Position numbers and translations under genes: made by a program. Of a stretch of DNA of 64,000 bases, positions 26,427 through 35,165 are shown piece by piece (within the stretch, counting starts at the first letter, position 1; each line of letters opens with the position of its first letter). A model generated the notes under the pieces. It did no database searches and was not told where the DNA came from. It saw only the letters and a program-made list of their open reading frames with translations. The DNA is from Nocardioides sp. SR21 (GTDB lineage: Bacteria > Actinomycetota > Actinomycetes > Propionibacteriales > Nocardioidaceae): assembly GCF_022761125.1 (NCBI RefSeq), contig NZ_JAKWJR010000015.1, positions 35,980 through 99,979 of the forward strand. Reading direction: 5' to 3'.

Positions 26427-27098
26427 ATGCGCGTCGCCATCGCCGGAGCGGGAGCCGTCGGCCGCTCGATCGCCCGGGAGCTGATCGGGAACGGTCACCA
26501 GGTCCTGCTCATCGACAAGAACCCCGGCTCGATCAAGCCCGAGCGGGTCCCGGACGCCGAGTGGCTGCTGGCCGACTCCTGCGAGATGTCCTCGCTCGAG
26601 GAGGCCCGGCTCGACCGCTGCGACGTGGTGATCGCCGCGACCGGCGACGACAAGGCCAACCTGGTGACCTCGCTGCTCGCGAAGACCGAGTTCGGCGTCC
26701 CGCGCACCGTCGGCCGGGTCAACCACCCGAACAACGAGTGGCTGTTCACCGAGGCCTGGGGCGTCGACGTCAACGTCTCCACCCCGCGGATCATGTCCGC
26801 GCTGGTGGAGGAGGCCGTCACGGTCGGCGACCTGGTGCGGCTGTTCACGTTCCGCCAGGGCAACGCCAACCTCGTCGAGATGACGCTGCCCGCGGACTCG
26901 CCGTACGTCGGGAAGCCGGCCGGGCTGATCCCGTTCCCGGAGAACTGCGCACTGGTGACGATCCTGCGCGACGGCCAGGTCTACGTGCCGGACGCCGAGC
27001 AGCCCATCGAGGCCGGCGACGAGCTGCTGTTCGTCGTCCCGGCCGACATCGAGGACAACCTCGAGCGGCTGCTGGCCCCGTCAGCCCACGGCGGCTAG
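26427..27098 (+). CDS. TrkA-family potassium uptake regulatory protein (second of pair)
   Basis: A 223-residue RCK protein with GAGAVG at 7-12, LLIDKNPG after beta-2, TGDDKANL, and a C-terminal RCK_C domain (LVEMTLPADSPYVGK onward). It probably forms a hetero-oligomeric gating ring with the product of the preceding gene. The stop codon overlaps the convergent DUF3159 gene by 4 bp (CTAG), so transcription must be terminated inside coding sequence. Confidence 0.93.
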   Translation: MRVAIAGAGAVGRSIARELIGNGHQVLLIDKNPGSIKPERVPDAEWLLADSCEMSSLEEARLDRCDVVIAATGDDKANLVTSLLAKTEFGVPRTVGRVNHPNNEWLFTEAWGVDVNVSTPRIMSALVEEAVTVGDLVRLFTFRQGNANLVEMTLPADSPYVGKPAGLIPFPENCALVTILRDGQVYVPDAEQPIEAGDELLFVVPADIEDNLERLLAPSAHGG

Positions 27099-27805
27099 GC
27101 CGCTTCAGGGGAGAACACGGGCGTCTTGTTGCGCCCGAGCACCCACACCATCGCGCCGAGCGCGGCCAGCTGGAGCGGCCAACCCATCGCGATCTTGAGG
27201 ATCCCGAGCAGCGCGACCGCGCGGTCGGCGTCCATGGCGTCCGAGTGCGCGGCCAGCCAGATCGGCGCCTGGACGACCACGCGGACCAGGCACGGCACGG
27301 CGAGCAGCCAGGTCAGCGTCGTGCAGAGCTTCACGACCTGCTTGTCCTCGTGCCACGCCGTCGGGTCACCGGTGACACTGCCGACCATGAAGCCGACCAG
27401 CGGCCAGCCGATCAGGCAGGTCAGGCCGAGCACCACCGAGTAGCCGGCGTTGTAGATGATCCCGGGCAGGAAGTACGCCAGCGCCTGGTCGTCCTCGCTG
27501 CCGCCCTGGCGCGCGGAGATGGTGACGAACAGCCAGCCGATGCCGATGCCGACGAGCGCGTTGACGACGAACTGCACCGTCGAGCGCTGCACCAGCCGGG
27601 CCACCAGGAGCACCAGCGCGATCGCGATGCTGGCGGTGAGCGCGTAGCGCAGCTCCTTGGTCGTCAGCCAGATGACGGTGAAGACGATCGTCGGGACGGC
27701 TGCCTCGACCATGCCGCGCCGGCCGCCGAGCGCCCGGGAGATCTGGGCCCGGACGACCGCCTCGACGGTGTCGACGGTCGCGGGTGCGTGCTGCTGCTCG
27801 CTCAC
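27095..27805 (-). CDS. DUF3159 integral membrane protein
   Basis: A 236-residue protein with about six transmembrane helices. DUF3159-type motifs include GGRRGMVEAAVPTIVF, YNAGYSVVLGLTCLIGWPLVGF, VTGDPTAWHEDK and LTWLLAVPCLVRVVVQAPIWLA. The function is unknown; the family is restricted mainly to Actinobacteria. Its GTG overlaps the stop of the OB-fold gene (GTGA at 27802-27805). It is the last gene of a run from dut through DUF3710 and the OB-fold protein. Confidence 0.9.
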   Translation of the reverse strand: MSEQQHAPATVDTVEAVVRAQISRALGGRRGMVEAAVPTIVFTVIWLTTKELRYALTASIAIALVLLVARLVQRSTVQFVVNALVGIGIGWLFVTISARQGGSEDDQALAYFLPGIIYNAGYSVVLGLTCLIGWPLVGFMVGSVTGDPTAWHEDKQVVKLCTTLTWLLAVPCLVRVVVQAPIWLAAHSDAMDADRAVALLGILKIAMGWPLQLAALGAMVWVLGRNKTPVFSPEAA

Positions 27806-28164
27806 GGCATCAGCTCGTAGCGCGGGTTGTACATGATCCGCTGGCCGTCGTGCTGCCCGATCCGGCCCTGGATCTCCAGCGACCGACCCGGTGCGATGCC
27901 GGAGATCCGGCGACGGCCCAGCCAGACGACCACGATGGAGCCGGTGCCGTCGTCGAGCTCGGCCTCGAGAGCCGGTACGCCGCCGCGCGGGCGCAGCGTG
28001 ACCGTGCGCAGCGTGCCGCGCAGTCGCACGCGCTCGCGGTCCGGCGCCTCGCCGATCCGGTTCAGCCCGTCGTCGGCGTAGGTCTTGCGCAGGTCGCGGG
28101 CGTGCTGGTCGGTGCTGCTCGCCCACCTGCTGATGCTGCGCCGCAGCCGGCTCTTCTCGGGCAC
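27802..28164 (-). CDS. OB-fold nucleic-acid-binding domain protein
   Basis: A 120-residue protein. A basic N-terminal helix is followed by a single OB-fold: RVRLRGTLRTVTLRP, ALEAELDDGTGSIVVVWLGRR, and GRSLEIQGRIG strands, as in tRNA_anti/RecG-wedge-type domains. Nucleic-acid binding is inferred from the fold. It lies between DUF3710 (4 bp away) and DUF3159 (overlapping), an order common in actinobacteria. Confidence 0.85.
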   Translation of the reverse strand: MPEKSRLRRSISRWASSTDQHARDLRKTYADDGLNRIGEAPDRERVRLRGTLRTVTLRPRGGVPALEAELDDGTGSIVVVWLGRRRISGIAPGRSLEIQGRIGQHDGQRIMYNPRYELMP

Positions 28165-28168
28165 GTGG

Positions 28169-28798
28169 TCAGCCGTTGCTCGGGACCTGCAGCGGCAGCT
28201 CGGTGCCGGGGGGCATCGGCTGGTCGCCGCGGCGGACGACGACCTGCTCGACGATGCTGCTCCACACCTCGTTGGCGACCTCGTCGACCGCGGGCCGGCC
28301 CAGCATGGTGACCCGCAGCATCCAGCGCTCGCCGTTGATGCCGACGATGCGCGAGGCCTGGGTGCCGGTGCGGCCGTCCTCGGTCTTCACGGTCAGCTGG
28401 CAGACCAGCTCGGTGCCGAAGCGGCCCTCGCGCTCGCTGGCGGTGCCGCCGCGCTGCGCGAAGTCGGCGGCGATCCGCGGGCGCACCTCGGACCACAGGT
28501 CGCCGTTGCGGGTGGCCGCGAACGCGCGCAGCTCGATCGCACCGTCCTCCTGGGTCAGCAGCGCCGAGCGGACCTCCTGGGTCGCCTCGTCGATCTGCAG
28601 CCGGAGCTCGAAGCCCTCGGCGCCCGGGATCAGCAGCGAGCCGATGTCGAGGCGCGGGACGTCGTCGGCGGGGACGTCGTTGATGTCGTACGGGCCGCCG
28701 GTGCGGGCCGGGCTCTGGGTCTCGTCCTCGGGCGTGGTCTCGGCCGACGACTCGACGTCCGGCTCGACGGGGTCGGCGGACTTGCGGCGGAACTTCAC
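28169..28798 (-). CDS. DUF3710 family protein
   Basis: A 209-residue soluble protein. An acidic N-terminal linker (about 10-45) leads to the conserved domain: PYDINDVP, DIGSLLIPGAEGFELRLQID and a GINGERWMLRVTMLGRPAVD block. The function is unknown. I place the start at GTG 28798 because GAGGAG sits 5 bp upstream. Two in-frame upstream starts (ATG 28819, GTG 28804) lack this. The dut gene lies 43 bp upstream on the same strand. Confidence 0.88.
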   Translation of the reverse strand: MKFRRKSADPVEPDVESSAETTPEDETQSPARTGGPYDINDVPADDVPRLDIGSLLIPGAEGFELRLQIDEATQEVRSALLTQEDGAIELRAFAATRNGDLWSEVRPRIAADFAQRGGTASEREGRFGTELVCQLTVKTEDGRTGTQASRIVGINGERWMLRVTMLGRPAVDEVANEVWSSIVEQVVVRRGDQPMPPGTELPLQVPSNG

Positions 28799-28841
28799 GA
28801 ACACTCCTCGGTCGGACATGGAACGGGGGCGTGCAGGACGG

Positions 28842-29294
28842 TCAGGACGGACCGAAGCCTCCGGTAGAACCGTAGCCCCCGTCCCCACGGATCGAGTCGG
28901 GGAGTTCCCCGACCTCGCTGAACCGGGCGCGCTCGACCCGCTGGATCACCAGCTGCGCGATCCGGTCGCCTCGGCGCAGCTCGATCGGCTCGCGCGGGTC
29001 GAGGTTGATCAGCATCACCTTGATCTCGCCCCGGTAGCCCGCGTCCACGGTGCCCGGGGTGTTCACGATCGACAGCCCGTGCTTCGCGGCCAGGCCGGAG
29101 CGCGGGTGCACCAGGGCGACGTACCCCTCGGGCATCGCGATCGCGATGCCCGTCGGCACCATGGCCCGCTCCCCCGGCGCCAGGCTCACGTCGACGGTGG
29201 TCAGCAGGTCGGCGCCGGCGTCGCCGGGGTGGGCGTACGACGGCAGCGGCAGGTCGGCGTCGAGCCGTCGCACCAGGATCTCGAGGTCAGGCAC
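28842..29294 (-). CDS. dut: Deoxyuridine 5'-triphosphate nucleotidohydrolase (dUTPase)
   Basis: A trimeric enzyme hydrolysing dUTP to dUMP and PPi, keeping uracil out of DNA. All five motifs are present in its 150 residues: PGDAGADL (I), PRSGLAAKHG (II), GTVDAGYRGEIKV (III, catalytic Asp), RGDRIAQLV (IV) and RGDGGYGSTGGFG (V). GTG start at 29294. It heads the minus-strand cluster with DUF3710, OB-fold and DUF3159 genes. Confidence 0.97.
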   Translation of the reverse strand: MPDLEILVRRLDADLPLPSYAHPGDAGADLLTTVDVSLAPGERAMVPTGIAIAMPEGYVALVHPRSGLAAKHGLSIVNTPGTVDAGYRGEIKVMLINLDPREPIELRRGDRIAQLVIQRVERARFSEVGELPDSIRGDGGYGSTGGFGPS

Positions 29295-29346
29295 GTCGCC
29301 GGACCCTACCCGCAGCCGCCGAAGGCACCAATGGAAGGATTCGCCC

Positions 29347-29808
29347 GTGACCCGCACTCCTGCCTACACCGAGCGCCTCGGCGTCCCGCTGCGCTGGTGG
29401 GTGCAGGGCACGATGCTGGTCGCGATGCTCTGGCTGGCGGTGCTGGTCGCGACACCCGCGCCGGTCGCGTGGCTGATCACCGTCGTGTCGCTCACGCTCC
29501 TGTGCTTCTGCCTGTGGGCGTTCGGCAAGGCCCGGATCGTCGTCGCCGACGGCGAGCTGCGCGCGGGCCGGGCGCACATCGCGGCCCACCACCTCGGTAC
29601 GGCGACGCCGCTGGACGCCGAGCAGACGCGGCGTACCGCCGGCGTCGACGCGGACGCCCGCGCCTACCTGCTGCTGCGGCCGTACCTCAAGCGCGCGGTC
29701 AAGGTCAAGATCACCGACCCGGCCGACCCGGCGCCGTACTGGCTGCTGAGCACGCGCAACCCCGAGGAGCTGGCGCAGGCGCTGAACGCGCTGACGCACG
29801 TCGGCTGA
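29347..29808 (+). CDS. DUF3093 membrane protein
   Basis: A 153-residue protein with two adjacent transmembrane helices (about 19-60) and a cytosolic domain holding GKARIVVADGELRAGRAHI and WLLSTRNPEELAQAL, typical of DUF3093. Unknown function; in Streptomyces-type genomes it is beside dut, as here (divergent, 52 bp). GTG 29347 is preceded by GGAAGG at about 8 bp. Confidence 0.9.
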   Translation: MTRTPAYTERLGVPLRWWVQGTMLVAMLWLAVLVATPAPVAWLITVVSLTLLCFCLWAFGKARIVVADGELRAGRAHIAAHHLGTATPLDAEQTRRTAGVDADARAYLLLRPYLKRAVKVKITDPADPAPYWLLSTRNPEELAQALNALTHVG

Positions 29809-29836
29809 CGTCCCTCCCGCTGGGTAGGGTGCGGCC

Positions 29837-30124
29837 ATGGCATCTGACTCGAAGGCATGGGGCGCGCTCACCGTCGTGGCCACCCTCGGCGCGGTCGCGC
29901 TGGCGAAGAAGGTCACCGACGTGTCCTGGCGGGCCGCCACCGGCAAGAACCCGCCGATCAACCCGGCCGACCCGGACGTCGACATGACCGAGGCCGTGCT
30001 GTGGGCGGTGTTCAGCGGTACCGCGGTCGGTCTCGTGCGGATGGCCGTCCAGCGCAAGACCGCCCTCTACTACCAGCGCTCGACCGGGCACCTGCCCGGG
30101 CAGGTGCAGGCCGACGGCAAGTAG
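29837..30124 (+). CDS. DUF4235 small membrane protein
   Basis: A 95-residue protein with two hydrophobic segments (about 9-22 and 51-66). The conserved motif AKKVTDVSWRAATGKNPP lies between them. It is a DUF4235 family member of unknown function. It follows the DUF3093 gene by 28 bp and ends at a bidirectional terminator. Confidence 0.9.
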   Translation: MASDSKAWGALTVVATLGAVALAKKVTDVSWRAATGKNPPINPADPDVDMTEAVLWAVFSGTAVGLVRMAVQRKTALYYQRSTGHLPGQVQADGK

Positions 30125-30140
30125 CCCACCCAACGAGAAA

Positions 30141-30168
30141 GGGCCGCAACCCGGCGGGGTTGCGGCCC
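30141..30168. terminator. Bidirectional terminator between DUF4235 and DUF4193 genes
   Basis: GGGCCGCAACCC (30141-30152) pairs perfectly with GGGTTGCGGCCC (30157-30168) across a GGCG loop, between two convergent genes. There is a GAAA tract on the left side and TGTTCGTGTCTT on the right. Confidence 0.85.
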
Positions 30169-30178
30169 TGTTCGTGTC

Positions 30179-30469
30179 TTACGCGCAGTCCTTGCAGATC
30201 ATCTTCTTCGGATCCGCCAGCTGGCTGCGGTGGTGCACCAGGAAGCAGCTCATGCAGGTGAACTCGTCGTCCTGCTTCGGCTTCACCTCGACCGCGAGCT
30301 CCTCGTGCGAGAGGTCCGCGCCCGGCAGCTCGAAGGACTCGGCGGCTTCCGCCTCGTCCTCGTCGACCTTGCCGGAGTTCTTGTCGTGGCGGCGGGCCTT
30401 GAGCTCCTCGATGCTCTCCTCGGACTGCTCGTCCTCGTTCTTCCGCGGTGCGTCGTAGTCAGTCGCCAT
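30179..30469 (-). CDS. DUF4193 zinc-ribbon-like protein
   Basis: A 96-residue highly acidic protein ending in a CMSC ... CKDC four-Cys zinc-ribbon (about 72-95). The conserved N-terminus MATDYDAPR and this ribbon define DUF4193, which is widespread in Actinobacteria. Unknown function; partner binding through the ribbon is a reasonable guess. It is followed by the bidirectional terminator. Confidence 0.92.
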   Translation of the reverse strand: MATDYDAPRKNEDEQSEESIEELKARRHDKNSGKVDEDEAEAAESFELPGADLSHEELAVEVKPKQDDEFTCMSCFLVHHRSQLADPKKMICKDCA

Positions 30470-30596
30470 CGTTCTTCCAACTCCCCTGAGCCATCACTTC
30501 GTGTTGCGCCGTTCGAGCGCCAGATCATGCACTATCGAGCACGCTTTTCGCACTTCGCATCCACGGCGCGGAACGTGAACATCGGGTGAACGCGGA

Positions 30597-31424
30597 CTAT
30601 TCCCCCGATTCGGGTGAGAACCCCGCATTACGGACGGCAGTGAGCAGTTGATCGAACCCGTCCGCCGGCCCGCACACCACCAGATCCGTGCCTCCGATAC
30701 CGGGGACTGTCTCCAGTCGAGCACCGGCCAAACGCGCGATGAGACCACCGGCCGCATGATCCCAGATGTTCACGCCCTCCTCGAAGTACCCGTCGACGGC
30801 CCCTTCGGCCACGTGGCACAGGTCGAGGGCGCAGGAACCGAGCCGGCGCACGTCGCGGACCTTGCCGATCAGACGGGCCAGGGCGGCGGCCTGCAGCTCC
30901 CGGATCCCGCTGTCGTAGTTGAAGCCGGTGACCAGCAGCCGCAGCGACAGCGGGACGGTCTCACGTACGGCGATCGGCTCGCCGTCGCGGGTGACGCTGG
31001 CCGGGGCCCCGCCCTGGGCGGCGTCGTCGGCCCGGTGGCCGACGTACTCCGCGCCGGAGGCGACGTTGAGCACCACGCCGGCCACGACCTCTCCGTCGCG
31101 CTCGGCCGCGATCGAGACGGCGTACTGCGGCAGGCCGTAGAGGAAGTTCACGGTGCCGTCGATCGGGTCGACCAGCCAGCGGACCCCGGAGCGGCCGATC
31201 AGGTCGTCGCCCTCCTCGCCGAGGATGCCGTCGTCGGGGCGCGCGGCGGTGAGCAGGTCGCGGATCAGCACCTCGCTGGCACGGTCCGCCTCGGTGACGA
31301 TGTCGACGGCGCTGGACTTGGTGGCCGCGACCGTGACCTCGCCGGCCCGCCGATCCCGGACCAGGTCCGCGGCCTGACGGGCGACGTCGAGCGCGAGGGC
31401 GGCCAGGTCGGCGTTGGACGTCAC
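30597..31424 (-). CDS. Inositol monophosphatase family protein (canonical)
   Basis: A 275-residue Mg-dependent phosphatase. All catalytic motifs are intact: Glu70-Glu71 in LGEEG, Asp86 and Asp89 in WLVDPIDGTVNF, and NIWDHAAGGL. Substrates in actinobacteria include inositol-1-phosphate and histidinol-phosphate. The GTG at 31424 overlaps the ferrochelatase stop (GTGA). Compare the degenerate paralogue at 14578-15333. The C-terminus ends FSPESGE. Confidence 0.93.
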   Translation of the reverse strand: MTSNADLAALALDVARQAADLVRDRRAGEVTVAATKSSAVDIVTEADRASEVLIRDLLTAARPDDGILGEEGDDLIGRSGVRWLVDPIDGTVNFLYGLPQYAVSIAAERDGEVVAGVVLNVASGAEYVGHRADDAAQGGAPASVTRDGEPIAVRETVPLSLRLLVTGFNYDSGIRELQAAALARLIGKVRDVRRLGSCALDLCHVAEGAVDGYFEEGVNIWDHAAGGLIARLAGARLETVPGIGGTDLVVCGPADGFDQLLTAVRNAGFSPESGE

Positions 31425-32518
31425 GAGTCGGCTCCGGCCAGCGCGGGGCGGTCGGCTCGCGGGTTCGGACAGCAGCCGACCGGGCAGCGGTCCCAGCACG
31501 GGCCCCAGGCGCCGACCGACGCACGGGCGACCTCCTCGCCGCGCTCGACCGCCGCACGCTCGAGCAGCAGGTCGCGGACCGTGGCGACGAAGCGCGGGTC
31601 GATCCCGGCCGTCGCGGCGCGGGTCGCGGGCAGCCCGAGCTTCTCGGCAGTCGCGAGCGCCTCGGTGTCGAGGTCGTAGACGACCTCCATGTGGTCGGAG
31701 ACGAAGCCGATCGGCACCATCACGACGGCGGCCATGCCCGCGGCGTGCAGGTCCTCGAGGTGGTCGTTGACGTCCGGCTCCAGCCACGGCGTCTGCGGTG
31801 ACCCGGACCGCGAGCAGAACACCAGCCGGTGGTCGTGGCGCCGGCCGGTCTCCTGCCGCACCCGGTCGACGATCGCATCGGCGACGCTGAGGTGCTGCTG
31901 GACGTAGGCCTGCCCCTCGGGCCCGCTGGTGTCGTTCATCGCATCCGGGATCGAGTGGGTGACGAACGCGAGGTGCGCGGTGTCGCGGACGTCGGGGGGC
32001 AGCTCGGCCAGCGCCGCGAGCGTCGCGTCGACCATCGGCTCCACGAAGCCCGGGTGGTTGAAGTAGTTCCGGAGCTTGTCGAGCACCGGGGCCCCCTCGA
32101 CGCCGTCGACCGCGTCGAAGAGGTTCTCGCGGTACTGCCGGCAGGAGGAGTACGACGAGTACGCGCTGGTGACGAAGCACGCGGCCCGGCGGACGCCGTC
32201 GGCGGCCATCTGCGCGACGGTCTCGGTGAGGTACGGGTCCCAGTTGCGGTTGCCCCAGTAGACCGGCAGGTCGATGCCGGCGCCGGCCAGGTCCTCGCGC
32301 AGCGCGGCGAGGAACGCGCGGTTCTGGTCGTTGATCGGCGAGCGGCCGCCGAAGCCGAAGTAGTGCTCGCCGACCTCCACCAGCCGCTCCCGCGGGATGC
32401 CGCGGCCCCGGGTGACGTTCTCCAGGAACGGCACCACGTCGTCGGGCTTCTCCGGGCCTCCGAACGACACCAGCAGGACGGCGTCGTACGGCGTGGGGTC
32501 AGGGGTCATGACAGCCAT
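31421..32518 (-). CDS. hemH: Ferrochelatase (coproporphyrin III type)
   Basis: It inserts Fe2+ into (copro)porphyrin in haem synthesis. The 365 residues show SFGGPEKPDDVVPFLENV, YFGFGGRSPINDQN, TSAYSSYSSCRQYREN, FVTHSIP with the catalytic His, and VPIGFVSDHMEVVYDLD. The C-terminal GPCWDRCPVGCCPNP holds four Cys, matching the [2Fe-2S] cluster site of actinobacterial CpfC. Gram-positive actinobacteria use the coproporphyrin-dependent route, so CpfC is the likely role. ATG 32518 is used; ATG 32509 is possible. It is coupled to the IMPase gene by a GTGA overlap. Confidence 0.96.
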   Translation of the reverse strand: MAVMTPDPTPYDAVLLVSFGGPEKPDDVVPFLENVTRGRGIPRERLVEVGEHYFGFGGRSPINDQNRAFLAALREDLAGAGIDLPVYWGNRNWDPYLTETVAQMAADGVRRAACFVTSAYSSYSSCRQYRENLFDAVDGVEGAPVLDKLRNYFNHPGFVEPMVDATLAALAELPPDVRDTAHLAFVTHSIPDAMNDTSGPEGQAYVQQHLSVADAIVDRVRQETGRRHDHRLVFCSRSGSPQTPWLEPDVNDHLEDLHAAGMAAVVMVPIGFVSDHMEVVYDLDTEALATAEKLGLPATRAATAGIDPRFVATVRDLLLERAAVERGEEVARASVGAWGPCWDRCPVGCCPNPRADRPALAGADS

Positions 32519-32577
32519 CCTAGGAACGGATGGTTATCGATTGGTCCCGGAGCGTCGGCCACCGATAGCGTCTGCGA

Positions 32578-33795
32578 GTGTTCTCGTCGTACCGCCGGAT
32601 CCTGAGCTATCCCGGCACCTTCCGCTTCTCGATGATCGGCCTCGTCGCACGACTGCCGATCTCGATGGTCGGCCTCGGCATCGTGCTGCTGGTCTCGGCC
32701 GCGCGGGACTCGTACGGCGTGGCCGGCGCGGTGTCCGCGGCGTTCATGATCGCCAACGCCGGCTTCGCGATCCTGCAGGGCCGGCTGCTCGACCGGATCG
32801 GCCAGGCGACGGTGCTCGCGGTGGCGAGCGTCGGCTTCGGCCTCGGGACCTCGCTGCTGGTCACCTCGGTCCAGGCGGACTGGCCGATCGCGACGTCGTA
32901 CGTCTTCGCCGCCGTGTCCGGTGCGTTCCTCCCGCAGATCGGCTCCAGCGTGCGGGCGCGCTGGTCGTACGTCCTCGACAAGCCGGCGGAGCTGCAGACG
33001 GCGTTCGCCCTCGAGGCCGTGCTCGACGAGGCCGTGTTCATCGTCGGCCCGATCCTGGTCACGCTGCTCGCCACCACCTGGCACCCGGTCGCCGGCCTGG
33101 CCGTCGCGATCATCGCCTGCGTGGTCGGCACCCTCGCCTTCTCGGCGCAGCGCTCGACCGAGCCGCCCGCGCACGCGCGCGCCGGCACCTTCGGGCCGCG
33201 CGTGGAGATGCCGTGGCGCACGGTCGTCCCGCTCGCCGTGGTGGCCGGGGCGCTGGGCGTGCTGTTCGGCGCGGCCGAGGTCACCACCGTCGCGTTCGCC
33301 GACGAGCAGGGCCACAAGGCGTGGTCCGGCGGACTGCTCGCGCTGTGGGCGCTCGGCAGCCTGACCGCCGGCATCATCACCGGCGCGATCCACTGGCGCA
33401 GCGGCCCGGCCACCCGGGTTCGCTGGGGCGCGCTCGCGATGGCGTGCGCGATGTCGCCGCTGTACTTCGTGGGCTCCCTGCCCCTGATGGGTGTCGCGCT
33501 CCTCGTCGCCGGCTTCGCCATCGCGCCGACGATGATCGCGACGATGTCGCTGACCGAGGAGGCCGTGCCGTCCGGCCGGCTCACGGAGGGCATGGCGATC
33601 ATGCAGACGGGGCTGGTCATGGGCGTCGCTCCCGGGGCCACGCTCAGCGGCCTGGTCGTCGACCACCAGGGCGCGTCCGCGGCGTACCTCGTCTCGGTCG
33701 CGGCGGGCGTCGTCGCCGCCGTCGCGGCACAGCTGATCCCTCGCTCCGGCCCCGGTGTGACCCAAGTTACTGACGGGTCTACTATCGCCGCGTGA
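32578..33795 (+). CDS. MFS transporter
   Basis: A 405-residue 12-helix major facilitator. Features include an N-terminal FRFSMIGLVARLPISMVGLGIVLL helix region and the GRLLDRIGQ loop 2-3 motif. A late helix has APTMIATMSLTEEAVPSGRLTEG, similar to drug/sugar-efflux-type MFS of actinobacteria. Substrate unknown. The GTG at 32578 gives MFSSYRRIL. Its stop overlaps the next oxidoreductase gene by 4 bp (GTGA). Confidence 0.9.
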   Translation: MFSSYRRILSYPGTFRFSMIGLVARLPISMVGLGIVLLVSAARDSYGVAGAVSAAFMIANAGFAILQGRLLDRIGQATVLAVASVGFGLGTSLLVTSVQADWPIATSYVFAAVSGAFLPQIGSSVRARWSYVLDKPAELQTAFALEAVLDEAVFIVGPILVTLLATTWHPVAGLAVAIIACVVGTLAFSAQRSTEPPAHARAGTFGPRVEMPWRTVVPLAVVAGALGVLFGAAEVTTVAFADEQGHKAWSGGLLALWALGSLTAGIITGAIHWRSGPATRVRWGALAMACAMSPLYFVGSLPLMGVALLVAGFAIAPTMIATMSLTEEAVPSGRLTEGMAIMQTGLVMGVAPGATLSGLVVDHQGASAAYLVSVAAGVVAAVAAQLIPRSGPGVTQVTDGSTIAA

Positions 33796-35111
33796 CTGAG
33801 CAGAGCAACGCCGGGTGGGTGAACTGGTCCAGGCTGGAGACCGCGCGTCCGGAGCGCGTGGAGGAACCGGCGGACACCGCCGCGATCGTGGCCGCCGTCG
33901 AGCGCGCCCGCACCGAGGGCACGACGCTGAAGATGGTCGGCACCGGCCACAGCTTCACCGCGATCTCCGCACCCGAGCACACCATGCTCCGCCCGACCCG
34001 GCTCGGCGGGATCCTCGACGTCGACCGCGACGCGATGACCGTCACCGCGCTCGCCGGCACCCAGCTCAAGGTGCTCAACGCCGAGCTCGAGGCGCTCGGC
34101 CTGAGCCTGCACAACATGGGCGACATCGCCGAGCAGACGCTGGCGGGCGCCACCTCGACCGGCACCCACGGCACCGGTGGCATCGCCGCGTCGCTGTCCG
34201 CGCAGATCTGCGGCCTGCAGCTGGTCACCGGCACCGGCGAGGTCGTCACCGCGACCGAGACCCAGAACCCGGAGATCCTCGAGTTCGCCCGCGTCGGCAT
34301 CGGCGCGCTCGGCGTCCTGACGACGATCACGTTCCGCGTCGAGCCGCTGTTCGTGCTCGAGGCCAACGAGACGCCGATGAGCTGGGACGAGGCGCTCGAC
34401 GGCTTCGACGAGCGCACGGCCACGCACCACCACGTGGACAGCTACTGGTTCCCGCACACCGACCGGATGCTCACCAAGACCAACGACCGCCTCGACATCG
34501 CGGTGTCCGAGGCAGAGCCGCTGTCGCGGCTGCGCTACTGGTGGGACGACGAGTTCCTGTCGAACAAGCTCTTCGGCGGCCTCAACAAGGTCACCAACCG
34601 CTTCCCCGGCACGATCCGGAAGTTCAACCAGGTCTCCAGCCGGATGCTGTCGTCGCGCTCCTACAGCGACGCCGCGCACAAGGTGTTCACCGCGCCGCGT
34701 GACGTGCGGTTCCGCGAAATGGAGTACGCCGTCCCGCGCGAGGCCGGCCTGGCCGCGCTCCGCGAGGCCCGCGCCGCGATCGACGCCTCCGACCTGAACA
34801 TCACGTTCCCCGTCGAGATCCGCACGACCCCGGCCGACGACATCCCGCTGTCGACGTCGACCGGCCGCGACTCGCTGTACCTCGCGTTCCACACCCACGT
34901 GGACGCCGACCACCTGACGTACTTCGCGCTCCTCGAGCCGATCATGCGCGCCCACGACGGCCGCCCGCACTGGGGCAAGGTGCACACCCGCTCGGCCGCG
35001 GACCTGGCGCCGGCGTACCCGCGCTTCGGCGAGTTCCTCGCGATGCGCGACAAGCTCGACCCGGAGCGGGTGTTCGCGAACCCCTACCTGCGGCGGGTGC
35101 TCGGCGACTGA
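33792..35111 (+). CDS. D-arabinono-1,4-lactone oxidase-family FAD-linked oxidoreductase
   Basis: A 439-residue VAO/ALO-family flavoenzyme. The FAD_binding_4 domain (about 1-190) contains VGTGHSFT, where His is the usual covalent FAD attachment, and GATSTGTHGTGG. The C-terminal ALO domain has RPHWGKVH and LDPERVFANPYL. Related actinobacterial enzymes oxidise alditols or sugar lactones (xylitol oxidase, L-gulonolactone dehydrogenase). Coupling to an MFS gene suggests substrate uptake and oxidation together, which is inference. Confidence 0.9.
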   Translation: MTEQSNAGWVNWSRLETARPERVEEPADTAAIVAAVERARTEGTTLKMVGTGHSFTAISAPEHTMLRPTRLGGILDVDRDAMTVTALAGTQLKVLNAELEALGLSLHNMGDIAEQTLAGATSTGTHGTGGIAASLSAQICGLQLVTGTGEVVTATETQNPEILEFARVGIGALGVLTTITFRVEPLFVLEANETPMSWDEALDGFDERTATHHHVDSYWFPHTDRMLTKTNDRLDIAVSEAEPLSRLRYWWDDEFLSNKLFGGLNKVTNRFPGTIRKFNQVSSRMLSSRSYSDAAHKVFTAPRDVRFREMEYAVPREAGLAALREARAAIDASDLNITFPVEIRTTPADDIPLSTSTGRDSLYLAFHTHVDADHLTYFALLEPIMRAHDGRPHWGKVHTRSAADLAPAYPRFGEFLAMRDKLDPERVFANPYLRRVLGD

Positions 35112-35131
35112 TCTCGCGACGGCACTCGATC

Positions 35132-35165
35132 ACCGAAACCCGTTCGTCGGTCGAGTAGCGAGACC
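35132..35165. repeat. Short member of the dispersed CGAAACC/GGTCGAG repeat family
   Basis: ACCGAAACCCG followed by GGTCGAGTAGCGAGACC, lying between two convergent genes. The latter resembles the ends of the elements at 12305, 25666 and 52588. It abuts the ABC permease stop codon at 35165-35167. Confidence 0.5.
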
